Assembly (NCBI GenBank): GCA_033283385.1
Contig: JAWMQQ010000003.1
Location: 62,001 to 126,000 of the forward strand
Length of the DNA stretch: 64,000 nucleotides
Source: Mangrovimicrobium sp033283385
GTDB lineage: Bacteria; Pseudomonadota; Gammaproteobacteria; Pseudomonadales; Halieaceae
Reading direction: 5' to 3'
The first letter of the stretch is position 1, and every line of letters starts with the position of its first letter. The notes beneath the pieces are model-generated. The model saw only the letters and a list, made by a program, of their open reading frames with translations. It had not been told where the DNA came from and did no database searches. Positions 1-8,592 of the stretch are shown piece by piece. The position numbers were made by a program, and so were the translations under genes.

Positions 1-601
1 TGGAAAACCTTGTACGGGAGACGTAGATTTTCCTCCTGCTCGTTTTGCTGCCAGAGAACTCCCGGCGAATTCGGTGAACGAACCTGATAAAACGCCTGTC
101 CGCAGTTATCAGGCTGCCCAGTCCAAATTTCTGCTCCGGAATAACCAGCCTGTTCACTTTCGCCACGGAGGTATGGAGCATTACCAGCTCATTTTCGATT
201 CCGAGCAACTTCAGAAGTTGCCTGAAAAACTCCGGTACTTCAGTGCTGTTCCACTCACCAGGCAGGAAAAGAATGGGAAGATCCCGCCCTATCTGTGCTG
301 CAGCCCACAGCCTGCCGAGACCTTCGACTATGCAGTGACCAAAATGCGGGGCAAAGAGATGGCCGCCAAATATCGCCTGCTCGTACACAACTGCAGGTGA
401 TTCCGACGCAGGCTCCGGCGTGTTGAACGCCACATTTGCATCCCGCCTGTGAATGGCTGCCTCGACTGCCCGGCCACGCGCGTCGAGCACACCTGACATC
501 GCCCTGTTGCCGTTCAGGCCGGGATTGACAGTGACTTCCCGGACAACGTTTATGCCGGGCTGGAGAGAGAGGGGAAGAAGGTCCGCAAGGGCGAAGGTCA
601 A
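1..601 (-). CDS. GT61 (DUF563) family glycosyltransferase, 3' part missing
   Basis: An open frame of about 200 codons enters from the left edge on the minus strand. Its translation contains AIFGGHLFAPHFGHCIVEGL, the N-terminal signature of GT61/DUF563 capsule-type glycosyltransferases, and KIYVSRTRFS near the edge, which matches the family's KIYISR block. A substrate-proximal segment (NVVREVTVNPG, SGVLDARGRAVEAAI) precedes the signature, as is usual. The frame is closed by a TAA at 602-604, so the start must be the TTG at 601 or the internal ATG at 499; I prefer TTG because the conserved region begins before the ATG, but no good ribosome binding site is seen, so an upstream frameshift is possible. 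The C-terminal half lies outside the window. Role in polysaccharide assembly is inferred from family and neighbours. Confidence 0.72.
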   Translation of the reverse strand, partial: MTFALADLLPLSLQPGINVVREVTVNPGLNGNRAMSGVLDARGRAVEAAIHRRDANVAFNTPEPASESPAVVYEQAIFGGHLFAPHFGHCIVEGLGRLWAAAQIGRDLPILFLPGEWNSTEVPEFFRQLLKLLGIENELVMLHTSVAKVNRLVIPEQKFGLGSLITADRRFIRFVHRIRREFSGSKTSRRKIYVSRTRFS

Positions 602-772
602 TTAAAACACCATGCGCAAAGGAGTGAAAAGCCGATCCGGATTATTCATTACAAGGCGCCCGGTTGTAAATGCCGGGCCCCGCGTCACCAGTAACGAAAA
701 GCCCTCCCATATGTTGTAGTCGAGCCTGTATGCGCATATCGTTGACCGACTTTTAATGGTGGAAAAATAGCG

Positions 773-1417
773 ATGCGAAGACGGTCCCTCGAAAGCCTGG
801 GCGTAAAGTTCGGCACGGACAAAAGCAGCCTGTTGCATGGTTACCTGGATTTTTACGAGCAGTTCTTCCTGCCCTGGCGGCGCGAAAAAATCTGCCTGAT
901 GGAATTCGGCATTTCCAAGGGCGCCAGCCTGGCGACCTGGGAGGCCTGGTTCACCAGGGCTGAAATCATCGGCGTGGATATTCAACAGCGCTTTGTCAGC
1001 CAGAAATTCCGGCGCGCAAAGACCGTCAGGGGAGATTGCAGCAACCGGGACTTTTTGCGCGATATTACACGGAAATTCCAGCCGACCATCATCATCGACG
1101 ACGCCAGCCATCGCTGGTCACACCAGGTCGCCAGCTTCGAGGCGTGCTTCCCCGAAATGAAAGCCGGCGGGTATTTTGTAGTCGAGGACCTGGAGACATC
1201 CTTCGGAGAACTGCGAGACTGCCCACTCGGTTACGATGACCAGGGCGCTGACGCCTTCCAGTACTTCTCGCAATTGAACAATATGCTCGTCGGCAACCGG
1301 GAAGACCATCCGGACCTGAAACTCCCCGAATACCGCGAGACCCAAGCCAGGCTGGTCGAACAAATCGAGTTTATGGTTTTCCACAAGGGTACGCTTTTAA
1401 TCAGGAAATTGTCCTGA
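773..1417 (+). CDS. class I SAM-dependent methyltransferase, sugar O-methyltransferase type
   Basis: A 214-residue protein with the layout of small macrolide-sugar/tetracenomycin-type O-methyltransferases: VKFGTDK at residues 11-17, the SAM-binding EFGISKGAS at 44-52, the acidic IIDDASH at 107-113, and VVEDLETS at 136-143. These enzymes methylate sugar hydroxyls, and polysaccharide genes lie on both sides, so methylation of an exopolysaccharide residue is a reasonable inference, though the acceptor is unknown. It is divergent from the GT61 gene and convergent with the sulfotransferase. The ATG follows a purine-rich GGTGGAAAAATAGCG stretch, which supports this start. Confidence 0.8.
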   Translation: MRRRSLESLGVKFGTDKSSLLHGYLDFYEQFFLPWRREKICLMEFGISKGASLATWEAWFTRAEIIGVDIQQRFVSQKFRRAKTVRGDCSNRDFLRDITRKFQPTIIIDDASHRWSHQVASFEACFPEMKAGGYFVVEDLETSFGELRDCPLGYDDQGADAFQYFSQLNNMLVGNREDHPDLKLPEYRETQARLVEQIEFMVFHKGTLLIRKLS

Positions 1418-1481
1418 AGAGGCAGCAATCGAGCCTGCACTGGGTAACCGATCGCCAGACGCGGCGGCTGCGTAGCTGCAG

Positions 1482-2399
1482 TCAGTTCTTTCCGACTGTT
1501 TCGCCCAGCAGGTCCACCCAGTTGCGCTTTCTCTCCAGGTATTCCCGCGTCTCGGCGAGAAGCCCCAGGGACCTCGCCTCCGAGGCATACGCGCCGGCAA
1601 GATGGCGCCAGTAGGTGGCTTCACTGGTATTGCGGGTCAGCTCTGCCAGCATGTCGGATCGTTGCCCTGCGGAAAGCCCGGATGCGGCACTGAAATTCAT
1701 CGAAGCGTTGCGCGAGCTTTTCAGGATTGCCTTTATCTCCCTGTACAGTTCCAGGTCGTCCTTGAAGTTCTCGCGACAGTGCTGCTCGATTTTTTTCACC
1801 TCAGCGGAGAGGAACGCATCTTTCTTTTCCTGGGTTGAGGTCTTGTTCCACCGTTGTGTGCCGATGGGCGGCAACCCCATTTCATCGACGAGGGCACCGA
1901 CATGGTCATTGTAATTTTCCATGTCGATAACACAGTCGAAACAGCGGAAGAGTTCACTGGCGGTAAATCCACATTTCCCGCTCTCGTCACCGAAAAACCT
2001 GCTCACCCAGTGGGCGAGTATCGGCTGTAGCGATGCGATGTATTCTTCCGCGCCTATCAACGGAATGCCATTATTTTTCCGGACCCGGTTGTTCTGGAAA
2101 AAAGCGCTGCACTGTGCGTCGAGCGGATCCCTGACAAACGTAAACAGGTAGGGTTTGCGCAAATCCAGGATTTTCACCAGGGCAATGTGCGTGTGATGGC
2201 CAAAGGCAATTCTCAGGTTCTCGACCGAACCCCACTCCGGAAAATCCAGCTCTCCAAGAAGCTTTCGGTTGTTCAGGAAAGACGAACAAAGATAGGCCTG
2301 ACCGTTCCTGCTATGACCCTTGATATGTCCGGAAAGCGTTGTTCCGGCGGTCTTGGGAATGTGTAATCCGAGAAAAAACCTGTCACCACTATCGTTCAT
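1482..2399 (-). CDS. sulfotransferase family protein
   Basis: A 305-residue protein with the 5'-phosphosulfate loop HIPKTAGTTL (residues 13-22) and the 3'-phosphate motif FVRDPLD (88-94), both typical of PAPS-dependent carbohydrate sulfotransferases and related bacterial proteins. The frame is open further upstream, but the ATG at 2399 sits four bases after the stop of the FkbM gene and directly before the conserved loop, so it is taken as the start. It is probably co-transcribed with that methyltransferase. Sulfation of a surface polysaccharide is likely from context; the acceptor cannot be read from sequence. The C-terminal 80 residues are helical and unassigned. Confidence 0.82.
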   Translation of the reverse strand: MNDSGDRFFLGLHIPKTAGTTLSGHIKGHSRNGQAYLCSSFLNNRKLLGELDFPEWGSVENLRIAFGHHTHIALVKILDLRKPYLFTFVRDPLDAQCSAFFQNNRVRKNNGIPLIGAEEYIASLQPILAHWVSRFFGDESGKCGFTASELFRCFDCVIDMENYNDHVGALVDEMGLPPIGTQRWNKTSTQEKKDAFLSAEVKKIEQHCRENFKDDLELYREIKAILKSSRNASMNFSAASGLSAGQRSDMLAELTRNTSEATYWRHLAGAYASEARSLGLLAETREYLERKRNWVDLLGETVGKN

Positions 2400-2403
2400 T
2401 TTG

Positions 2404-3240
2404 CTACTTTCTTGTACAAGTCCTGACCCACGATAGCAGCCGCCTGAAGGGCCCGCGAACCTCGGGCAACAAGCCCTGGCCTGGTCGCCAGTTTTCACCC
2501 GAAGCGAGGAAACTCCGGATTGCTGAGCGGCAACAATCCCCGATCTTGCGAAGATTGGCCTCTTCAGGAACCAGCAGGATATTCCAGTCTTCCGGTGCGG
2601 GAAACGCCTTCTCCTCGCCGAAGAAGTCGACGAGGCGGAAGCTGTTCGCCGTCAACTTCTCCAAAACCGCCCTGCCTTCCGCAGTGACCTTCGTCGCATC
2701 GAACTCCATGATTACAAGTGGGCGATCTCGCAAGATCGTCGCCAGGCCACCCTCCAGCACCTCGAGTTCCTTGCCTTCGACATCAATCTTCACTACCGCG
2801 ATTCGATCGCCCTCCGGCAGGTCGATGACATCGTCCAGCCTGTCTACCTGGACCGTAATTTCCTGCGAGACGTGTATGCCATTCTTGATGACGTCCCCTT
2901 CCGGTAAATGCAGTGTGCTGTACCCCGAATCCTCACCAATGAAGAACCTGGCGCTTCCCTGCAGGTTTGACAGTGCTACTTCGTGGACTGCCAGGTTCTC
3001 GAGGTTCAGGTCACGCAGCCGCTTTGCCAGCTCGGGAATCGGCTCGAAGGCGATGACCTGCCCGGATTTACCCACCGCGCGCAGGAAATTCGTGGTGTGC
3101 ACACCGTAGTTTGCGCCGACATCCAGTGCGGTCTTACCCTCAAACCCACCGCGGGCGATCAGCGCGGTTATGACGTACTCAAAAAATATCCCCTTGGCGC
3201 CGGCGTCCAGGGAGTCATATTTGAGTTTCAGGTCGCTCAT
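2404..3240 (-). CDS. FkbM family methyltransferase
   Basis: A 278-residue Rossmann methyltransferase with DVGANYGVHT (residues 40-49) as SAM motif I, AFEPIPE (64-70) as motif II and KIDVEGKELEVLEG near residue 150, the combination that defines the FkbM family. Members methylate sugar or polyketide hydroxyls and are frequent in polysaccharide loci. The frame extends to 3411, but the ATG at 3240 gives the usual family length and leaves space for a promoter shared with the divergent sugar transferase gene at 3382. The next gene, a sulfotransferase, starts four bases after its stop. The substrate is not identifiable. Confidence 0.82.
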   Translation of the reverse strand: MSDLKLKYDSLDAGAKGIFFEYVITALIARGGFEGKTALDVGANYGVHTTNFLRAVGKSGQVIAFEPIPELAKRLRDLNLENLAVHEVALSNLQGSARFFIGEDSGYSTLHLPEGDVIKNGIHVSQEITVQVDRLDDVIDLPEGDRIAVVKIDVEGKELEVLEGGLATILRDRPLVIMEFDATKVTAEGRAVLEKLTANSFRLVDFFGEEKAFPAPEDWNILLVPEEANLRKIGDCCRSAIRSFLASGENWRPGQGLLPEVRGPFRRLLSWVRTCTRK

Positions 3241-3381
3241 GTAGTGTACACTGTGGGTCGGGCTCGGAAGGGCACAGTATAGCGGAAGCAAATAGTATTT
3301 CAGCGATAATTTCCGCTTCCCGGATGCCACCAAATCCCTGCCCCGATTCTCGCTCCGGCATGTATCAAAGGCACGACATTC

Positions 3382-4779
3382 ATGTCCCCAAACGGCTATC
3401 TCCGCGACCATTCCGGCCTGCTCCTGTGGCTAATGCGGCTCACGGATGTAGCGATGTCGCTAGTCGTATGCCTCGCCGGTTACGCAAGCGTATTCGCCGG
3501 GGAACGCGGGCCGCCCAGCGTGCTGCTGTACCAGATAGCCGTGATGTTTTCCGTGCCCCTGCAGATCCTGCTGTTCCAGTCGTTCAACGTCTACCGCCCC
3601 TGGCGCGGGGAAGGCTACCTCCAGGAATTTGTCGCCGTACTCGCTTCCTGGACGATTCTCTTTGCCTCTTTGGCAACCCTCGCAGTGATCACCAAGACCG
3701 CAGAGAGCTATTCCCGCGCGTGGCTGGTGATCTGGTATGCGGGCGGCGGCATCGCCATCGTCACCAGCCGCTTCTTCCTGCGCAACCTGCTGAAGCGCGC
3801 CCGCGCCCGCGGCTTCAATCTCCGACATATCATCCTGTTCGCGGAGGGCAATACCGGGCAGCGCGTGTACAAGACGCTTACCGATTCGCCGGAAACCGGC
3901 CTCAACGTCATCGGTTATTTTTCATCCAGCCCGCACGACGGCCTGCCTGCGCATATCCAGCAGGGCACGATCCAGGAGGGACTGGATCACGTGAAGGGTT
4001 GCAACGCAGACCAGATCTGGATCGCCATGCCGCTCAAGCACGAAGAGGAAATCGAGCACATCATGCGCAATTTGCGCGATACCACGGCGGACATCCGGCT
4101 GGTGCCCGACCTGTTCGGCTATCGGCTGATCAACCATTCCATCAGCAGCATAGCCAACATGTCGGTGATCAATATCTCCATTACGCCGATGGATGGTCTC
4201 AACAGGTGGGTAAAAGCCGCCGAGGACAAGGTGATTTCCGCCCTGACGCTGCTGTTGATCAGCCCATTGCTCGGCGCGATAGCCCTGGCTGTAAAGTTGA
4301 GCAGCCCCGGCCCCGTTTTTTACCGGCAGGAACGGTTGAGCTGGAACGGACGCAAGTTCCAGATGCTCAAGTTTCGCAGCATGCCGGTCGACGCAGAGGC
4401 CGAGACCGGTCCGAAATGGGCCACCAGCGGGGAGAATCGGGCGACCCGGGTCGGCGCCTTCCTGCGCAGGACCTCACTGGACGAACTGCCGCAGTTCTGG
4501 AATGTACTTCGCGGCGATATGTCAATCGTCGGCCCGCGGCCGGAGCGGCCGGTCTTCGTCCAGCAGTTCAAGGACGAGATTCCCAGCTACATGCAAAAAC
4601 ACATGGTCAAGGCGGGAATCACCGGCTGGGCGCAGGTGAATGGCTGGCGCGGCGATACGGATTTGCGCCAGCGCATTGAACATGACCTCTATTACATTGA
4701 GAATTGGTCCCTGTGGCTGGACCTCAAGATTATCGTAATGACCCTGTTCAAGGGCTTCATCGACAAAAACGCATACTGA
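3382..4779 (+). CDS. wcaJ: undecaprenyl-phosphate hexose-1-phosphate transferase (WcaJ/ExoY type)
   Basis: A 465-residue polyprenyl glycosylphosphotransferase that starts repeat-unit synthesis by moving a sugar-1-phosphate from a UDP-sugar to undecaprenyl phosphate at the inner membrane. The N-terminal third has four hydrophobic segments, then a CoA-binding-like Rossmann region (from about residue 140), a further hydrophobic segment near 285-305, and the catalytic domain with KFRSMPVDAE, RTSLDELPQFWNVLRGDMS and VGPRPERP blocks. Length and domain order match the WcaJ/EpsB subfamily, which usually loads glucose, but sugar specificity cannot be proven here. It heads a three-gene operon with glf and a GT2 gene, 22 bases before glf. 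AAAGG lies ten bases before the ATG. Confidence 0.88.
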   Translation: MSPNGYLRDHSGLLLWLMRLTDVAMSLVVCLAGYASVFAGERGPPSVLLYQIAVMFSVPLQILLFQSFNVYRPWRGEGYLQEFVAVLASWTILFASLATLAVITKTAESYSRAWLVIWYAGGGIAIVTSRFFLRNLLKRARARGFNLRHIILFAEGNTGQRVYKTLTDSPETGLNVIGYFSSSPHDGLPAHIQQGTIQEGLDHVKGCNADQIWIAMPLKHEEEIEHIMRNLRDTTADIRLVPDLFGYRLINHSISSIANMSVINISITPMDGLNRWVKAAEDKVISALTLLLISPLLGAIALAVKLSSPGPVFYRQERLSWNGRKFQMLKFRSMPVDAEAETGPKWATSGENRATRVGAFLRRTSLDELPQFWNVLRGDMSIVGPRPERPVFVQQFKDEIPSYMQKHMVKAGITGWAQVNGWRGDTDLRQRIEHDLYYIENWSLWLDLKIIVMTLFKGFIDKNAY

Positions 4780-4801
4780 AAGAATTCCGATAGGCCGCTC
4801 G

Positions 4802-5950
4802 ATGGGCGAATTTTGTACAGTTGGCGCCGGCTTCTCCGGCGCAGTGATCGCACGTGAGTTGGCCGATGCGGGTTACGCGGTGGATGTCATCGACGCCCGC
4901 AGCCACGTTGCCGGCAACTGCCATACCGAGCGGGACCTGGAATCCGGGGTGCTGGTACACCGCTACGGCCCGCACATTTTCCACACGGACAACCAGCGGG
5001 TGTGGGACTACCTCAACCGCCACACGCAGTTCATGCCCTACACCAACCGGGTGAAGACCACCAGCGGCGGTCGCGTGTACTCCCTGCCGATCAACCTGCT
5101 CACGATCAACCAGTTCTTCGGCAAGGCGTTTTCCCCGGCCGAGGCGCGGGCTTTCATCGAGTCCCAGGCGGATCTCAGCATCGAGGACCCCCAGACCTTC
5201 GAGGAGCAGGCGCTGCGCTTCGTCGGCCCCGATCTCTACCAGGCTTTCTTCAAAGGCTATACCGAAAAACAGTGGGGTTGCTCACCTACGCAGCTGCCGG
5301 CCAGCATCCTCAAGCGGCTGCCACTGCGGTTCAACTACGACGACAACTACTTCTTCCACAAATACCAGGGCATGCCGAGAGACGGCTATACCGCGATTGT
5401 CGAGCAGATCCTCGATCACCCGAAGATTTCCGTGCGCCTGGAAACCAGCTTCCAGCGGGCAGAAGCGGGCAACTATTCGCATGTCTTCTACAGCGGCCCG
5501 ATCGACGGCTATTTCGATTACGCACTGGGCCGCCTGGGTTATCGCACGCTGGATTTCAGGGAGATTCGCGCCGAGGGCGATTTCCAGGGCTGCGCGGTGA
5601 TGAACTACGCCGATGAATCCATCCCCTATACCCGCATCGCCGAGCACAAGCACTTTTCTCCCTGGGAGGAACACGACAAGACCATCTGCTTTGCCGAGTA
5701 CAGCCGCGCCTGCGAACAGGACGATATTCCGTACTACCCCATCCGCCTGACGGACGAGCAGGCGATGCTGCGGGACTACATCGCGCTGGCTGAACAGGAA
5801 CAGGGCGTTTCCTTTGTCGGCCGCCTGGGCACCTATCGCTACCTGGACATGGATGTCACCATTGCCGAAGCGCTGGCCGCCGCGGAAAGCTTTCTTGACC
5901 TGCGGCGCAGAAAGGCTCAAATTCCCGCCTTCTTCGTATCGCCCGTTTAA
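4802..5950 (+). CDS. glf: UDP-galactopyranose mutase
   Basis: A 382-residue flavoenzyme that interconverts UDP-galactopyranose and UDP-galactofuranose, supplying galactofuranose for surface glycans. The FAD-binding VGAGFSGAVIA lies at residues 7-17, followed by the family block VHRYGPHIFHTDNQRVWDYL, the TEKQWG segment, and the C-terminal GRLGTYRYLDMDVTIAEAL. Length equals the bacterial family norm (about 370-390). It sits between wcaJ and a GT2 gene that begins five bases after its stop, which fits a galactofuranose-containing polymer. Confidence 0.95.
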   Translation: MGEFCTVGAGFSGAVIARELADAGYAVDVIDARSHVAGNCHTERDLESGVLVHRYGPHIFHTDNQRVWDYLNRHTQFMPYTNRVKTTSGGRVYSLPINLLTINQFFGKAFSPAEARAFIESQADLSIEDPQTFEEQALRFVGPDLYQAFFKGYTEKQWGCSPTQLPASILKRLPLRFNYDDNYFFHKYQGMPRDGYTAIVEQILDHPKISVRLETSFQRAEAGNYSHVFYSGPIDGYFDYALGRLGYRTLDFREIRAEGDFQGCAVMNYADESIPYTRIAEHKHFSPWEEHDKTICFAEYSRACEQDDIPYYPIRLTDEQAMLRDYIALAEQEQGVSFVGRLGTYRYLDMDVTIAEALAAAESFLDLRRRKAQIPAFFVSPV

Positions 5951-5955
5951 AGCGC

Positions 5956-6918
5956 ATGCCAGCAGAACTCGTCGCCGTCATTGTCACCTTCAACCGCCTC
6001 GACAAGTTGAAGGAAACCGTCCGCAACAGCCTGGACAAGGGTTTCTACCGGGTGGTGGTAGTGAACAACTGCTCGACGGACGGCACCGCCGGCTGGCTGG
6101 CGGAGCTGGACGATCCCACCCTGGTGACCTTGCACAACGCAGAAAACCTCGGTGGCGCAGGCGGCTTCCAGCGGGGTTTCCAGTACGTCGCCGAACATCT
6201 CCCGCAGGCCCAATGGCTGGTCTGCTACGACGACGACGCCTTTCCGGCCAGCGACGTGGTGACGCAGTTCGCCGCCCTCGACATTCCCGACGACGTGGGC
6301 AGCCTCGCGGCCGCAGTTTACCTGCCGGACGGCGGGATCAGCGAAATGAACCGGCCAAGCCGCAATCCCTTCTGGCACGCCAGGGAATTCTTCGGCGCTG
6401 CGAGCCGGGGGCGCCACGGTTTTCATATCGGCAACCCGGACTACCAGGCCGAACGTCCAGTGGAGGCAGATGCGTCTTCGTTCGTGGGATGCTTCGTGCG
6501 CGTATCACTGATTCGGGCCGGCAAGATCGGGCTGCCGCGCCGCGAGCTGTTCATCTACGCCGACGACATCATCTACCTGCTGGAATTGCGCCGCGCCGGG
6601 TATCGGCACTGGTTCGTGCCCGGCATCAGCTTCGTGCACGATTGCCAGACCCTGGTAGACCAGCGCGACGTGTATCGACCGCTGTGGAAGGTGTACTACA
6701 CGTTTCGCAACCGGCTGGAGGTGTATCGCATCGCTTCCGGCTGGCTGTACCCGCTGATCCTGCTTATCAAGATACCCGGATTTTTCCTGACGGCCCGGTA
6801 TTACGAGAAGCACGAGAGAAAGAGTTTTCTCCGGGTGACCGCCCGGGCAGTCTGGGACGGCGTGCGCCGGGATTACCGCAAGAGCCACCAACAGGTACTG
6901 GCGCTCACCGAAGCCTGA
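5956..6918 (+). CDS. GT2 glycosyltransferase, probable galactofuranosyltransferase
   Basis: A 320-residue GT-A glycosyltransferase. VIVTFNR (residues 9-15) binds nucleotide, NLGGAGGFQRG (64-74) is a block shared with GlfT-type galactofuranosyltransferases, YDDDAFP (91-97) supplies the metal-binding aspartates, and YADDIIYLLELRRAGY near 200 is the likely acceptor/catalytic-base region. Start lies five bases after glf, so translation is probably coupled. Transfer of galactofuranose is inferred from this adjacency and the GGAGGF block; rhamnosyl transfer is the main alternative. Its stop codon is inside the stem of a transcription terminator. Confidence 0.83.
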   Translation: MPAELVAVIVTFNRLDKLKETVRNSLDKGFYRVVVVNNCSTDGTAGWLAELDDPTLVTLHNAENLGGAGGFQRGFQYVAEHLPQAQWLVCYDDDAFPASDVVTQFAALDIPDDVGSLAAAVYLPDGGISEMNRPSRNPFWHAREFFGAASRGRHGFHIGNPDYQAERPVEADASSFVGCFVRVSLIRAGKIGLPRRELFIYADDIIYLLELRRAGYRHWFVPGISFVHDCQTLVDQRDVYRPLWKVYYTFRNRLEVYRIASGWLYPLILLIKIPGFFLTARYYEKHERKSFLRVTARAVWDGVRRDYRKSHQQVLALTEA

Positions 6919-6942
6919 GCCGGCGCCTCAGGCCTTTTTTTT
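6913..6942 (+). terminator. Rho-independent terminator of the wcaJ-glf-GT2 operon
   Basis: GCCTGAG (6913-6919), a seven-base GC-rich loop, the complementary CTCAGGC (6927-6933), then a C and eight T residues. The stem contains the GT2 stop codon, and the T-run lies inside the convergent wzt gene, where it encodes the lysines of its C-terminal KRKKKA. It acts for the plus strand only. Confidence 0.9.
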
Positions 6943-7659
6943 GCGTTTCGCAGCGCGGATACTCTCCTGGTATTTTTCCAGCACCTCGTCCGGGTCTCCC
7001 GCGGCGGCGATCCTGCCCTTGTCGATCCAGATCACGCGGCTGCACAGTTCGCTCACCTGTTTGTCGGAGTGAGAGACGAACACCACCGTCTGCTCGCCGC
7101 TCAGGCGCTGTTTCATGGCCTGCTCCGCTTTTACACGGAACTCCGCGTCGCCGACACTCAGGATTTCATCCACCAACAGGACGTCCACATGGGTCAGCAG
7201 GGCCGTGGTGAACCCCAGCCTTGATTTCATCCCGGAGGAATAGGTTTTTACGGGCTCCTCGAACGAGTCACCCAACTCGGAAAATGCCTTGATGTCTTCC
7301 AGGTAGCCTAGCGCTTCCTTCTTGCTGGCCCCCTGCAGCATGGCGGAAAGCAGGGCGTTGTCCCTGCCGCTGAGATCGCCCTTGTGGCCCAGGCCGATGG
7401 TCAGCAGTGAAGCCGCCTTGCCCGGATGCTTTATGACTCGCCCGCTGGAGGGAGCGAGGATCCCCGCCATGATTCGCAGCATGGTGGTTTTACCCACGCC
7501 ATTGCGACCGATAATACCCAGCGTTTCGTTCTCGTACAGTTTGAACGACACCGAGCGCAGCACCTGGTGCAGCCCCCGGTCGAAGGTGCCCTTGCTGGTA
7601 TGGAAGCTGATGGACACGTCATCCAGTTCCAGCATGACCTTGCGATCAGTATCTGCCAT
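6928..7659 (-). CDS. wzt: ABC polysaccharide exporter, ATP-binding subunit
   Basis: A 243-residue nucleotide-binding protein of the Wzt/KpsT/TagH group that powers export of lipid-linked O-polysaccharide or capsule. Walker A is GRNGVGKTT (residues 51-59), the ABC signature YSSGMKSRL (140-148), Walker B LLVDE (161-165), and the switch histidine lies in FVSHS. It ends soon after the core domain, so it lacks the C-terminal glycan-binding domain of long Wzt proteins. The start overlaps the wzm stop as TGATG. The last residues are encoded by the T-run of the opposing terminator. Confidence 0.92.
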   Translation of the reverse strand: MADTDRKVMLELDDVSISFHTSKGTFDRGLHQVLRSVSFKLYENETLGIIGRNGVGKTTMLRIMAGILAPSSGRVIKHPGKAASLLTIGLGHKGDLSGRDNALLSAMLQGASKKEALGYLEDIKAFSELGDSFEEPVKTYSSGMKSRLGFTTALLTHVDVLLVDEILSVGDAEFRVKAEQAMKQRLSGEQTVVFVSHSDKQVSELCSRVIWIDKGRIAAAGDPDEVLEKYQESIRAAKRKKKA

Positions 7660-8438
7660 CAGGTCAGCACCCGCAGCGCCAGGTACTGGCTATAACGCCG
7701 CATGTACAGCAGCGCCAGGCAGACCAGCACGACCGAACCCAGGCCGATCGTCACAAGGTGGAACAGGTCCGGGGCAGTGTTGTAGAGCAGCACCTGGCGA
7801 TGGGCATCCAGGATGAAGGCCAGCGGGTTCACCGTGAACAACAGCTCCGTCTTGGCGGGGCTGGCGATCTGGTGGGGATCCCAGAAAAGCCCCGAAGTGA
7901 ACATCAGGAATGTCATGAACAGCGGGATGATCTTCTGGAAATCCCGCAGGATGCAGACCAGGCAGGCGCCGATCAATCCGCAGGCCACGATCATCAGGTA
8001 GAAGACGACCAGTACCGGCACCATCCAGACCCAGGCCTTATCCGGCATGATCCCGCCCAGCATCAGGAAGAACACCAGCACGATGTAGACCGTGGATTGC
8101 CGGTACAGGCTTTGCTGTATCGCGGACATGGGGAACAGGGACTTCGGCGTGTCGATTTTTCCTATCAATCCCTCGCTGGAGACGATACTGCCGGAGGCCT
8201 GTATCACGGTCTTGGAAAACCAGATGAAGGCAAACTTCCCGGTTGCGAGGAACACGATGAAGTCCCCCGAGCGCCGCCCGGAATCCAGTATCATGTTGAA
8301 AACTATATAAAAGACCGTCACCCAGAGCAGCGGCTCGAGGAACCACCAGAGGATGCCTAGCTTGTACTTGGCGGAGTCCGCCTTGAGCAGCATGCGCGCC
8401 TGCACATCCACCAAGCCAAAATATTTGGAGAGTGTCAT
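7659..8438 (-). CDS. wzm: ABC polysaccharide exporter, permease subunit
   Basis: A 259-residue ABC-2 type membrane protein with about six hydrophobic helices and an amphipathic N-terminus, matching Wzm/KpsM permeases in length and in the LGILWWFLEPLLWVTVFYIVF opening segment (given here as part of residues 27-48). It forms the membrane channel through which the lipid-linked polymer passes and pairs with the ATPase encoded next, whose ATG overlaps its stop by one base. A 154-base gap separates it from rmd upstream on the same strand, so it may have its own promoter or be read from gmd. Confidence 0.9.
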   Translation of the reverse strand: MTLSKYFGLVDVQARMLLKADSAKYKLGILWWFLEPLLWVTVFYIVFNMILDSGRRSGDFIVFLATGKFAFIWFSKTVIQASGSIVSSEGLIGKIDTPKSLFPMSAIQQSLYRQSTVYIVLVFFLMLGGIMPDKAWVWMVPVLVVFYLMIVACGLIGACLVCILRDFQKIIPLFMTFLMFTSGLFWDPHQIASPAKTELLFTVNPLAFILDAHRQVLLYNTAPDLFHLVTIGLGSVVLVCLALLYMRRYSQYLALRVLT

Positions 8439-8592
8439 CTGGAAATCTGGAATCCTGAACTCTTATCGTCGCCTGCCGATGGCGGGCGGAGGCAAGTGTA
8501 CCAGAATCAACCCCCGCTGCCGCAACAGGCCCGAGATTCCCGGGCCCTTGCCCTGTGCCATGCCAGGCGGGCGAAAAGTCCCCGAAATGCGA

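Noticed and set aside
3324..4679. A second long plus-strand frame overlapping the wcaJ gene
   Set aside because: Low-complexity arginine/proline translation; all conserved sugar-transferase motifs are in the other frame.
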